DNA of 64,000 nt from Devosia chinhatensis (lineage in GTDB: Bacteria > Pseudomonadota > Alphaproteobacteria > Rhizobiales > Devosiaceae): positions 1,054,001-1,118,000 of the forward strand of contig NZ_JZEY01000054.1 of assembly GCF_000969445.1 (NCBI RefSeq), given 5' to 3'. Positions within the stretch are counted from its first letter, which is position 1. The number at the start of each line of letters is the position of its first letter. Under the pieces are notes generated by a model. That model worked only from the letters and a program-made list of their open reading frames with translations. It made no database searches and was not told the origin of the DNA. This document shows, one piece after another, positions 17,933-26,191 of the stretch. The position numbers and the translations under genes are program-made.

Positions 17933-19441
17933 ATGAGCGACATTCAATCTTTCCGCCAAGCCGTCGAATCCTTCATCTCCGCACGGGGTTGGACACCCAC
18001 CCGTTTCGGACGCATCGTGGCTGGCGATCCGCTCTTCGTTTTCGATCTCCGGGATGGACGCGAACCGCGCACGGAAACCCGGGTCCGCATTCTCAAGGCC
18101 ATGTCCGATTTCGGTGAAACCGATCGTCAGGCGCCCTTGCGCGTCGGCGTGGCCGGCTTGGGCAATGTCGGGGCGACACTGGTGCGCATCCTGCAAAAGG
18201 ACGGTGCCGAGCTGACCCGGAAGCTGGGTCGCCAGCTGGAAGTTGTCGCTGTCGCCGCGCGCTCGCGCTCGCGCGATCGCGGCATCGATATTTCGGGGCT
18301 CGAATGGTTCGACGATCCTGTGGCCTTGGCCAAGTGGGACGGCATCGATCTCTTCGTGGAACTGATCGGCGGCGAGGACGGCCCGGCTCTGGCAGCGGTC
18401 AAGGCGGCGCTCGAGATCGGCCGGCCGGTCGTCACAGCCAACAAGGCTCTGCTGGCCAAGCATGGCGTCACCCTGGCCAGGATGGCCGAGGAGGCGGGCG
18501 CACAGCTCGGCTTCGAAGCGGCCGTTGCCGGAGGTATCCCCGTCATCAAGACCCTGCGCGAAGGCCTCGGCTCCGCCCGCATCGCCAAGGTCTTCGGCAT
18601 CATGAACGGCACCTGCAACTACATTCTCACCCGCATGGGCAATGAAGGCATTTCCTTTGCCGATTGCCTCAAGGATGCACAGGCTCTCGGCTATGCCGAG
18701 GCCGATCCCACCTTCGATGTCGAAGGCTTCGACACCGCCCACAAGCTGTCCATTTTGGCCACCCTGTGCTTCGGCTACGAGATCGCGCCGGACCGCATGC
18801 GGATCGAGGGCATCTCGTCTATTACCCAGCATGACATCCAGGTTGCCGCCGATCTGGGCTACAAAATCAAGCTACTGGGCATTGCCGAGCGCACCGATAA
18901 CGGCATCGAGCAGCGCGTACATCCAACCTTCGTGCCCAAGGGCAGCGCCATTGCCGGTGTCGATGGCGTCATGAATGCGGTGGCCCTGGAAACCGACCAC
19001 GTGCACGAGCTTCTCTTGGCAGGACCTGGCGCTGGTGGTCCGCCCACGGCGTCGTCCGTCCTGTCCGACATTCTCGATATCGCCCGTGGCACCCGGGTGC
19101 CGCCTCTTGGCGTGCCCAGCGCCGAGCTGATGCCCTATGTGGAAGCCCCGATGCGCGCTCATCTGGGCGGCTTCTATATCCGGCTCAGCGCCAAGGACGT
19201 GCCCGGCGCGCTCGCGGCCATTGCGACGCGGATGGGGGAAAAGTCGATCTCCATCGATTCCGTCATTCAGCGGTCGGACCTCAGTGCTAAGGCCATAGCG
19301 CCCGACGGATCTCCGGCACGCACCGTTGTGATGATCACCCAGCAGACTTTGGAATCATCGGTGCGGGACGCCCTTGCTGAAATCGCTGCCGACGGGTTCA
19401 TTGTGGGTGTGCCCCAGTTGATCCGCATCGAAAAGCTCTGA
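17933..19441 (+). CDS. hom: Homoserine dehydrogenase with an extra N-terminal helix-turn-helix-like segment
   Basis: It reduces aspartate semialdehyde to homoserine for threonine and methionine synthesis. From about residue 66 it is a normal enzyme: NAD(P) motif RVGVAGLGNVGATLVRIL, ANKALLAKHG, MNGTCNYILTRM, the catalytic Lys region AHKLSILATLC, and a C-terminal ACT domain (HLGGFYIRLSAKDVPGALA). The first ~56 residues are not usual; they read TPTRFGRIVAGDPLFVFDLR-DGREPRTETR, which resembles small alphaproteobacterial HTH-like proteins. An in-frame ATG at 18101 would give a normal-length enzyme, so the extension may be a fusion, a separate start or an annotation artefact. No strong ribosome site is seen at 17933. 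Confidence 0.9.
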   Translation: MSDIQSFRQAVESFISARGWTPTRFGRIVAGDPLFVFDLRDGREPRTETRVRILKAMSDFGETDRQAPLRVGVAGLGNVGATLVRILQKDGAELTRKLGRQLEVVAVAARSRSRDRGIDISGLEWFDDPVALAKWDGIDLFVELIGGEDGPALAAVKAALEIGRPVVTANKALLAKHGVTLARMAEEAGAQLGFEAAVAGGIPVIKTLREGLGSARIAKVFGIMNGTCNYILTRMGNEGISFADCLKDAQALGYAEADPTFDVEGFDTAHKLSILATLCFGYEIAPDRMRIEGISSITQHDIQVAADLGYKIKLLGIAERTDNGIEQRVHPTFVPKGSAIAGVDGVMNAVALETDHVHELLLAGPGAGGPPTASSVLSDILDIARGTRVPPLGVPSAELMPYVEAPMRAHLGGFYIRLSAKDVPGALAAIATRMGEKSISIDSVIQRSDLSAKAIAPDGSPARTVVMITQQTLESSVRDALAEIAADGFIVGVPQLIRIEKL

Positions 19442-19473
19442 GCCTCCGGGCGCTGGCTTCGAGGACTAGAAAC

Positions 19474-20460
19474 ATGAAGCTCAGCAAAGTTGACGACGCC
19501 CGCAGCGCCGCAAACCTGCACCGCACCCTGACCCTCGAAATGGTGCGGGTCACCGAGCGCGCAGCCATCGCCGCTGCCGAATGGCGCGGCAAGGGTAACG
19601 AAAAGGCTGCCGATGACGCGGCCGTCGCCGCCATGAGGACCGAGCTGGATCGCGTGTCCATCTCGGGGCGGATCGTGATCGGCGAGGGCGAGCAGTTCGA
19701 ATGCGACGATCTGTTCATCGGCCAGCCAGTGGGCGCAGGGCAGGGTCCAGAGGTGGACATCGCCGTCGATCCGCTCGAAGGGGTGACCCTCTGCGCCAAG
19801 AACCAGCCGGATAGCCTGGTCGTCCTAGCCATGGCCGAGCGCGGCGGGCTGCTCAATGTTGCCCGCAACGTTTACATGCACAAGATTGCCATCGGCGCCG
19901 AATATGCCCCGGATGTCGTTCACGTCGAATGGTCGGCCAGCGAGAATGTTCGCTCCCTCGCCAAGGCCAAGGGCGTGCCTGTTTCCGAGATCACCGCCAT
20001 CGTGCTTGATCGTCCCCGTCACGCCGGGCTCATTGAAGAACTGCGCAGTGCCGGCGTTTCGGTGAAGCTGCTCAGCGACGGTGACATTGCCGGCGTCATC
20101 CATGCGGTCAACACCGAGGATACGGGCGTCGACATTTATCTCGGCTCCGGCGGCGCTCCCGAAGGCGTGCTGGCAGCTGCCGCACTGCGCTGCATCGGCG
20201 GTCAGATGCAGGGCAAACTGATTCTCGACACTCCCGACAAGCGCCTGCGCGCCAGGGAAATGGGCATTGATGATCCCAACCGCATTTATCAGGTGACCGA
20301 TCTGGCCTCCGGCGACGTGCTGTTTTCGGCCACCGGCATAACCGACGGCTCGCTCGTCGAGGGGGTCAAGCTGCGCCGTTCGACGGTAGAAACCAGCACC
20401 GTCGTCATGCGCTCCTGGAGCCAGACGACCCGCTGGATCCGGGCCCGGCATGCCCGCTGA
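19474..20460 (+). CDS. glpX: Fructose-1,6-bisphosphatase class II (GlpX)
   Basis: A 328-residue metal-dependent phosphatase of gluconeogenesis. Lithium-sensitive phosphatase motifs are seen: VIGEGEQ, then AVDPLEGVTLCAKN, and the Gly-rich substrate loop DIYLGSGGAPEGVLAAAAL. The length is normal for the family. It lies 32 bases after hom in the same direction, an association common in alphaproteobacteria (hom-glpX-recJ). Sedoheptulose-1,7-bisphosphate could also be a substrate, as in other GlpX enzymes. Confidence 0.95.
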   Translation: MKLSKVDDARSAANLHRTLTLEMVRVTERAAIAAAEWRGKGNEKAADDAAVAAMRTELDRVSISGRIVIGEGEQFECDDLFIGQPVGAGQGPEVDIAVDPLEGVTLCAKNQPDSLVVLAMAERGGLLNVARNVYMHKIAIGAEYAPDVVHVEWSASENVRSLAKAKGVPVSEITAIVLDRPRHAGLIEELRSAGVSVKLLSDGDIAGVIHAVNTEDTGVDIYLGSGGAPEGVLAAAALRCIGGQMQGKLILDTPDKRLRAREMGIDDPNRIYQVTDLASGDVLFSATGITDGSLVEGVKLRRSTVETSTVVMRSWSQTTRWIRARHAR

Positions 20461-20471
20461 CCGTGTTGTGA

Positions 20472-20497
20472 GGAACGTCTGGGCCCATCCCCCCGTT
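20472..20497 (+). promoter_or_regulatory. EcfG (general stress response) promoter
   Basis: GGAAC (20472-20476), 17 bases, CGTT (20494-20497): a perfect match to the alphaproteobacterial EcfG consensus. The start codon of the DUF2188 gene is 20 bases past the -10 box. Confidence 0.75.
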
Positions 20498-20517
20498 ATC
20501 GCGTCGGAGGACCTCTC

Positions 20518-20727
20518 ATGAGTGAACGTCACCTGATCGTCTACCGTCGCGACAATGCCTGGCAGTTTACGTTTAGGGGTACCGTTACAGCGCCCTTCGT
20601 GACCCGGGAGGACGCGATTGAGGCTGCCATTGCCGAGGCGCGCCAGCTCAGCGACCCAGACATGGAAGTTATCGTGCAGGATGCTGACATGGTGCAGGAA
20701 ACTGTCTGGCGCGGCGGCCAGGACTGA
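20518..20727 (+). CDS. DUF2188-like stress-associated small protein
   Basis: A 69-residue protein with the DUF2188-type pattern: an N-terminal HLIVYRRDNAWQFTFRG strand pair, then FVTREDAIEAAIAEARQ. It has no signal peptide. GGAGG lies 10 bases before the ATG. It has its own perfect EcfG promoter and a short terminator, so it looks like an independent stress gene inserted in the hom-glpX-recJ neighbourhood. The molecular function of the family is unknown. Confidence 0.82.
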   Translation: MSERHLIVYRRDNAWQFTFRGTVTAPFVTREDAIEAAIAEARQLSDPDMEVIVQDADMVQETVWRGGQD

Positions 20728-20729
20728 TC

Positions 20730-20748
20730 GGGCCTGCAAGGCCCTTTT
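20730..20748 (+). terminator. Short terminator after the DUF2188 gene
   Basis: GGGCCT-GCA-AGGCCC stem (6 bp, 3-base loop) followed by TTTT. Confidence 0.7.
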
Positions 20749-20779
20749 CACGCTCGACAAAATCCCATAACCCTCGCGC

Positions 20780-22570
20780 ATGCCCGAAGCGCCGCGCCCA
20801 TTCCTCGACATATCCAGCTCCGTCACCGGCCGGCCCTGGGTTGACCGTCTGGACATGGCTGCCGCTCGCAACGCCGCGGCGATCAGCCAGCGTTCGGGCA
20901 TTCCTGACATCGTCGCTCGAATTCTTGCCGGGCGCGGTGTAGGCCTCGACGATGCCGAAACCTGGCTTGAGCCGACCATAAGGGCTCTGATGCCCGACCC
21001 TTCGACGCTGACTGCAATGGATGCTCTGGCGGACAGGCTTGCCAAAGCGATCACCGACAATGAAGCCATCGCGCTTTTCGGGGATTACGACGTCGACGGT
21101 GCCTGCTCCTGCGCGCTGATGCTGCGCTATCTCCGCCATTTCGGCCTGGAGCCTCAGGTGCATATTCCCGACCGCATCTTCGAGGGCTATGGCCCAAATA
21201 TTGCGGCAATGGACAAACTCATCGACGCCGGTGCCGGTCTCATCATCACCCTGGACTGCGGCACGACCAGCGAGGCTCCCATTGCCCATGCCCGCCAGCG
21301 CGCCGCGGATGTGCTGGTTATCGACCACCATCTGTCCGATCACGCGCTGCCGCCGGCCACGGCATTGGTCAATCCCAATCGGCCCGACGATATTTCCGGT
21401 CTGAACTACCTCTGCGCCGCCGGTGTCACCTTCATGGTGCTCGTGGCGGTCAACCGGCTTTTGCGCAATCGCGGCGATACGGGTCTGCCCGATCTGCTCA
21501 ATCTTCTCGATCTCGTGGCGCTCGCCACCGTGTGCGACGTGGTTCCGCTTGTCGGCCTCAACCGGGCCTTTGTCCTGCGCGGGCTCGAAGTGGCGCGCCG
21601 TGGTGAAAAGCCCGGGCTCTCGGCACTTGGCCTCGCCGCGCGCATCAACGGGCCGCTCAACCCCTATCATCTGGGCTTTCTCATCGGCCCGCGCATCAAT
21701 GCAGGCGGCCGCATCGGCGACGCGGCGCTGGGCACGCGGCTGCTGGCCATGGAGGACGAGCATCAGGCCATGGTCATCGCGGCCCAGCTCGATGAGCTGA
21801 ACTCCGAACGCCAGCGCATTGAGGTCGAGGCCGTCGAAGAAGCCTGCGCCACCGCCGAGGCGGAGATCGGCTCCGGTGAGGGACCACCCATCCTCGTCCT
21901 GGCCTCGGAGAACTGGCATCCCGGCGTGGTCGGCCTCGTTGCGGCACGGCTGCGCGAACGCTTCGAGCGGCCCAGCTTCGCCATTGCCCTCCATCCAGAC
22001 GGCACTGGCACCGGTTCAGGCCGCTCCATGCCCGGGGTTGACCTCGGCTCGGCCGTCATCGAGGCGGTCGAGACCGGGCTCATCCCCAAGGGCGGTGGGC
22101 ACGCCATGGCCGCCGGTATTTCCCTGCGGCCGGGCGAACTGGGTCCCTTCCGCGCCTTCATGGCTGAAAAGCTCGCCGCGTCGGTATCGGCAGCGCGCTC
22201 GGCATCGGCGCTCAAGGTCGACGCAGCCCTCACCGCTCGTGGCGCCAGTCTCGACCTGCTGCATGCAGTGGAAAAAGCTGGGCCGTTCGGTTCGGGCAAT
22301 CCTTCGCCGCTTTTCGTGTTTCCCGCCCATCGCGCCCGGTTTCCGCAGGTCGTGGGCAAGGGCGGTCACATCAGCTTCACGCTCTCCTCCGACGATGGCG
22401 CCAAGCTCAAGGCCATCGCTTTCCGCGCTGCGGGCACCGCTCTGGGTGACGTTTTGATGCGCGATGGCGACCAACCGCTGCACTTTGCCGGGGCCCTGTC
22501 GCTCGATCATTACCAGGGGCGAGAGCAGGTACAATTCCGCCTGTCGGATATCGCTCGTCCGGCGCGGTGA
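20780..22570 (+). CDS. recJ: Single-stranded-DNA-specific 5'-3' exonuclease RecJ
   Basis: A 596-residue DHH-family nuclease acting in RecF-pathway recombination and mismatch repair. The metal motifs are FGDYDVDGACS (motif I), TLDCGTTS (II) and VIDHHLSD (III, the DHH). A further motif VVPLVGLNR lies in the catalytic core, followed by the DHHA1 region GRSMPGVDLGSAVIEA and GGGHAMAAG, and a C-terminal OB-fold. The length matches the family. ATG at 20780 lies 31 bases after the small terminator. Confidence 0.96.
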   Translation: MPEAPRPFLDISSSVTGRPWVDRLDMAAARNAAAISQRSGIPDIVARILAGRGVGLDDAETWLEPTIRALMPDPSTLTAMDALADRLAKAITDNEAIALFGDYDVDGACSCALMLRYLRHFGLEPQVHIPDRIFEGYGPNIAAMDKLIDAGAGLIITLDCGTTSEAPIAHARQRAADVLVIDHHLSDHALPPATALVNPNRPDDISGLNYLCAAGVTFMVLVAVNRLLRNRGDTGLPDLLNLLDLVALATVCDVVPLVGLNRAFVLRGLEVARRGEKPGLSALGLAARINGPLNPYHLGFLIGPRINAGGRIGDAALGTRLLAMEDEHQAMVIAAQLDELNSERQRIEVEAVEEACATAEAEIGSGEGPPILVLASENWHPGVVGLVAARLRERFERPSFAIALHPDGTGTGSGRSMPGVDLGSAVIEAVETGLIPKGGGHAMAAGISLRPGELGPFRAFMAEKLAASVSAARSASALKVDAALTARGASLDLLHAVEKAGPFGSGNPSPLFVFPAHRARFPQVVGKGGHISFTLSSDDGAKLKAIAFRAAGTALGDVLMRDGDQPLHFAGALSLDHYQGREQVQFRLSDIARPAR

Positions 22571-22799
22571 CGAGGGCAGGGATCCAAAAGGCTCCTTTGT
22601 CCGTAATAGGTTAGATCCCGCTTGGCCTTCGGCCATCGAGGTCGGCAACTGCCGCTTGCATATCGGTGCATGGCGGCTAAACTATCACGATAGCGTCAAC
22701 GGCGGAGCGCATTCGCCTTGATATTCTGACGCTTATGACGCTGGATTTGGGCGCATCGATCGCGCCCGCTTTATGCGATTTTTGGACCTGGCGGCTCAC
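22571..22799. other. Intergenic region between recJ and the cyclopropane synthase gene
   Basis: 229 bases. I see a short inverted repeat CTATC-AC-GATAG (22680s) but no convincing promoter, RNA or small gene. Confidence 0.4.
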
Positions 22800-24035
22800 A
22801 TGACTAAAACTGCCGTAGAACATTCCGGTACGGGCATTTCCCCGTGGACGCACTTTACCTCTTGGCTGGTGGATGCCATCGGCAAGCGGCTGATCGGCAA
22901 TCCTGCTCATGGATCGGTGACCGTGATCTTTCCCAACGGACACACCCGCACCATCGGCCAGCCGAACACCGGCGAACACGCCACCTTGCGGCTGAACAAT
23001 TTCAAGGTCCTGACAGAATCCAGCAAGCGCGCCACGGTTGGCTTCGCGGCCTCCTACATGAACGGGGATATCGAGATCGACGATCTCACCGCCTTGTTCC
23101 GGTTCTTCCTGCAAAACCGCGCCATGTTCGACAATGCCAATCGCGGTTTCATTCACCGCGCCGCCTCGGACCTGCACTACCACATCTCGCGCCGCAACAC
23201 GCTCGAGGGCTCCAAGCAGAACATTGCCGAGCACTATGACCTCGGCAACGATTTCTACGGCCAGTGGCTCGATCCCTCGATGACCTATTCCTCGGCTGTA
23301 TTCACCTCCGGCGATCAGAGCCTGGAAGAAGCCCAGCACGTCAAATACAAGCGTGTCGCCGACATGGCCGGGATTACCGAGGGCTCTTCGGTGCTGGAAA
23401 TCGGCTGCGGCTGGGGCGGTTTCGCCGAGACCGTGGCCCGCGATTACAAGGCTAATCTGCGTGGCATCACCCTCTCGCGCGAGCAGCTCAAGTTCGGCCA
23501 GGAGCGCCTGCAGCGCCAGGGTCTCGACAAATATGCCAATCTTGTCTTTGAGGACTACCGGCATACCGAAGGCCAGTTCGATCATATCGGCTCGATCGAG
23601 ATGATCGAGGCCGTGGGCGAGGACAATTGGCCAAGCTACTTTCAGACCCTGCATGACCGTCTCAAGCCGGGCGGCACCGCGGCTATCCAGGCCATTACCA
23701 TCCGGGAGGAAGATTTCGACAATTACCGCGCCGGTCCCGATTTCATCCAGCGCTACATCTTCCCCGGCGGCATGTTGCTGACCAAGTCGGTGATGAAGGA
23801 ATTCGGCGAGCGCTACGGCCTCGTGCTCGAAAATGTCGAAACCTTCGGCCTCTCCTATGCCCGCACCCTGCGCCTCTGGCGCGAGCGGTTCCTGGAACGC
23901 TGGCCGATGATTGCGCCGCTGGGCTATGACGAGCACTTCAAGCGCAAATGGGTCTATTACCTTTCCTATTGCGAAGCCGGTTTCGCCGAGGGCGCCATCG
24001 ACGTCGGCATCTATCAATATCGTCGCCCGCTCTAG
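22800..24035 (+). CDS. Cyclopropane-fatty-acyl-phospholipid synthase family methyltransferase
   Basis: A 411-residue SAM-dependent enzyme that methylenates unsaturated phospholipid acyl chains, normally at entry to stationary phase or acid stress. The SAM motif is VLEIGCGWGGFAETVA. Family active-site segments include NIAEHYDLGNDFYGQWLDPSMTYSS, GSIEMIEAVGEDNW, and YIFPGGMLLTKS. ATG at 22800 (MTKTAVE) was chosen over 22773 because GGCGG precedes it, though neither site is strong. A good terminator follows. No EcfG promoter was found upstream. Confidence 0.92.
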   Translation: MTKTAVEHSGTGISPWTHFTSWLVDAIGKRLIGNPAHGSVTVIFPNGHTRTIGQPNTGEHATLRLNNFKVLTESSKRATVGFAASYMNGDIEIDDLTALFRFFLQNRAMFDNANRGFIHRAASDLHYHISRRNTLEGSKQNIAEHYDLGNDFYGQWLDPSMTYSSAVFTSGDQSLEEAQHVKYKRVADMAGITEGSSVLEIGCGWGGFAETVARDYKANLRGITLSREQLKFGQERLQRQGLDKYANLVFEDYRHTEGQFDHIGSIEMIEAVGEDNWPSYFQTLHDRLKPGGTAAIQAITIREEDFDNYRAGPDFIQRYIFPGGMLLTKSVMKEFGERYGLVLENVETFGLSYARTLRLWRERFLERWPMIAPLGYDEHFKRKWVYYLSYCEAGFAEGAIDVGIYQYRRPL

Positions 24036-24057
24036 GCGTCGGCGATCTCATTCCGGG

Positions 24058-24086
24058 CCTCCCGCAATCGAGCGGGAGGTTTTGTT
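24058..24086 (+). terminator. Rho-independent terminator after the cyclopropane synthase gene
   Basis: A perfect 8-bp stem CCTCCCGC / GCGGGAGG with loop AATCGA and tail TTTTGTT. Confidence 0.92.
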
Positions 24087-24152
24087 GCATTCTCGTCGCT
24101 CGGGCTATGTGCGCCATACCGAACGGAAAACGTCAGTCAATTCCCCATAACA

Positions 24153-24167
24153 TGACTTGACCGCTCA
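24153..24167 (+). promoter_or_regulatory. Iron-responsive operator (IRO/RirA-type box)
   Basis: TGACTTGACCGCTCA fits TGA-N9-TCA and lies 39 bases before the binding-protein gene of the iron transporter operon, almost the same distance as the copy at 15833. Both copies are preceded by ACA. Confidence 0.55.
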
Positions 24168-24205
24168 TCTTAGCAGGGCTAGGGAACGGCCATCGCACAA
24201 ACCTG

Positions 24206-25156
24206 ATGGTCATTGCCATGTTTCGCTCTGCAATCCTCGCCGCAACACTGCTCACCGGCACGGCCATGCCCGCCTTCGCCTGGACGTTCACGGGCGGCGA
24301 TGGGCAGGTGGTCACCCTGGATGAAATCCCGGCCCGCATCATCGCCAGCCAGGATGCTGCGGCCGGTCTGATCCCGCTTGGCATCCGACCTGTCGCCATC
24401 TATGCCGACAGTGCCGTTGCCGACGCCAAGGCTCTGCAGGGCCTTGACCTCACCGGCATCGAGATCATCGGCCAGACCTGGGGCGAGGTCGACATCGAAA
24501 AGGCGGCCGCGCTCAACCCGGACCTGATCGTCGCCGAATATTGGCCGCTCGAGACCACCTGGTCCGGCGGCGACAATGTGGTCACCGCGCTTTCACCTCT
24601 CGCCCCGATCACCGGACCGGAGCAGGGCGCTTCCATCCTCACGCTGATCGAGGACTATGAGGAACTGGCAGTGAGCCTCGGCGCTGATTTGCAGCAGCCG
24701 GAAATCGCCGCCGACAAGACCGCTTTCGAAAAATCTCTCGAGGCCTTCAAGGCGGCGATCGCCGCCAAGCCTGGCCTTAACGCATTAGCCGTCTGGGCGG
24801 GCCCGGATGCGCTTTATGTTGCTGCGGTGGAAGGCGCATCCGAACTCATGGATTTCGCCAACTGGGGGCTCGACATCATCGATCCCGAAGTCGCCGATGA
24901 TCGCGGCTATTGGGAAACCTTGTCCTGGGAAGTTGCGGACAAGTATCAGCCTGACCTGATCCTTGTGGACAATCGGTCGGACGCGACCATGGCCGCCGCT
25001 GAGGCACAGCCGACCTGGACGCTGATGAAGGCGGCCGAAGCCGGACAGGTGACCGACTGGCCGGCTTTCTGGCTGCGCAACTATGCCGCTTATGCCAACG
25101 AACTCGCCAAGCTGACTGCGGCTATCGATGCCGCCGATCCCGATCTGGTGCCCTGA
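24206..25156 (+). CDS. Iron/siderophore ABC transporter substrate-binding protein
   Basis: A 316-residue periplasmic class III binding protein with a signal peptide (MFRSAILAATLLTGTAMPAFA). It is divergent from the tandem pair at 15.9-17.8 kb. Typical segments are RIIASQDAAAGLIPLGIRPVAIYAD and AAALNPDLIVAEYWPL. A second possible start is ATG 24218 (MFRSAIL), which gives a cleaner signal peptide. First gene of a four-gene importer operon preceded by an iron box. The ligand cannot be told from sequence; no outer-membrane receptor or TonB gene is in the window. Confidence 0.86.
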   Translation: MVIAMFRSAILAATLLTGTAMPAFAWTFTGGDGQVVTLDEIPARIIASQDAAAGLIPLGIRPVAIYADSAVADAKALQGLDLTGIEIIGQTWGEVDIEKAAALNPDLIVAEYWPLETTWSGGDNVVTALSPLAPITGPEQGASILTLIEDYEELAVSLGADLQQPEIAADKTAFEKSLEAFKAAIAAKPGLNALAVWAGPDALYVAAVEGASELMDFANWGLDIIDPEVADDRGYWETLSWEVADKYQPDLILVDNRSDATMAAAEAQPTWTLMKAAEAGQVTDWPAFWLRNYAAYANELAKLTAAIDAADPDLVP

Positions 25157-25174
25157 TCGTTTCGGAGGGCGGGA

Positions 25175-26191
25175 ATGTCCGCGCGGCAAGGTAAGGCGGC
25201 CCGGCTGACACTCGGCCTCGTCCTGCTGCTGGCGCTGCTGGCGGCCGTCGGGCTCTTTTCGCTCACCACCGGCGCGCGGGCCATAACGGCCGAAACAGTC
25301 TGGCAAGCTTTGATCGCCTTCGATCCGACCAGTACGGAGCATCGCATCGTCTGGGACCTGCGCTTGCCGCGAACCATAGTCGGGCTGCTCGTCGGCTCGG
25401 CCCTTGGCTTGGCCGGGGCGGTGCTTCAGGGCGCGACGCGCAACCCTCTCGCCGATCCCTCCATTCTGGGTGTCAATGCCGGGGCGGCGCTTGCGGTCGT
25501 GCTCGGCGTCGCCTTCCTGGGCATGAGCCAGCTCTCGACCTATGTCTGGCTGGCCTTTATCGGGGCAGGGGCCGCCATGCTTGTGGTGTATTCCGTCGCC
25601 TCGTTAGGCCGCGAGGGAGCAACACCGGTCAAGCTGGCTTTGGCAGGGGCTGCCATTACGGCGGTGCTGCAATCGGTCATCAATGCCATCCTCCTCACCA
25701 GTCCGCGAACGCTCGACGAAGTGCGGTTCTGGCAGGTGGGGTCGCTCGCCGGCCGGTCTATCGATGTCGTCCTTCAGGTCGCGCCATTTCTGGCCACAGG
25801 CACAGTTCTGGCTTTGGCGACCGCGCGCCTTCTCGATGGGCTCTCCATGGGAGATGATGTCGCCCGCGCCTTGGGCCAGCGCATCCGCCTGTCCCGCGGG
25901 CTTGCCGGCTTGTCTGCGGTCATCCTGGCTGGGGCGGGAACGGCGGCTGCGGGCCCCATCGCCTTTGTCGGCCTGACCATTCCCCACGTCGCCCGGGCCA
26001 TTACCGGGCCCGGCTATCGCTGGATATTGCCCTATTCCATGGTCATGGCACCGATCCTGCTTCTGGGAGCGGACGTCATCGGCCGTGTGATCGCGCCGCC
26101 GGGCGAAGTGCAGGTGGGCATCGTCACCGCCTTTGTCGGCGCGCCGTTCTTCATCGCTCTCGTGCGCCGTCGGAAGCTGGCTGCCCTATGA
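25175..26191 (+). CDS. FecCD-family iron ABC transporter permease (first)
   Basis: A 338-residue inner-membrane protein with about nine to ten hydrophobic segments. Family landmarks: DLRLPRTIVGLLVGSALGLAGAVLQG, RNPLADPSILGVNAGAALAVV, and the ATPase-contact region ARALGQRI, then GPIAFVGLTIPHVAR. Length is normal for FepD/FecC-type permeases. Its stop overlaps the start of the second permease by 4 bases, indicating coupled translation and a heterodimeric channel. Confidence 0.93.
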   Translation: MSARQGKAARLTLGLVLLLALLAAVGLFSLTTGARAITAETVWQALIAFDPTSTEHRIVWDLRLPRTIVGLLVGSALGLAGAVLQGATRNPLADPSILGVNAGAALAVVLGVAFLGMSQLSTYVWLAFIGAGAAMLVVYSVASLGREGATPVKLALAGAAITAVLQSVINAILLTSPRTLDEVRFWQVGSLAGRSIDVVLQVAPFLATGTVLALATARLLDGLSMGDDVARALGQRIRLSRGLAGLSAVILAGAGTAAAGPIAFVGLTIPHVARAITGPGYRWILPYSMVMAPILLLGADVIGRVIAPPGEVQVGIVTAFVGAPFFIALVRRRKLAAL

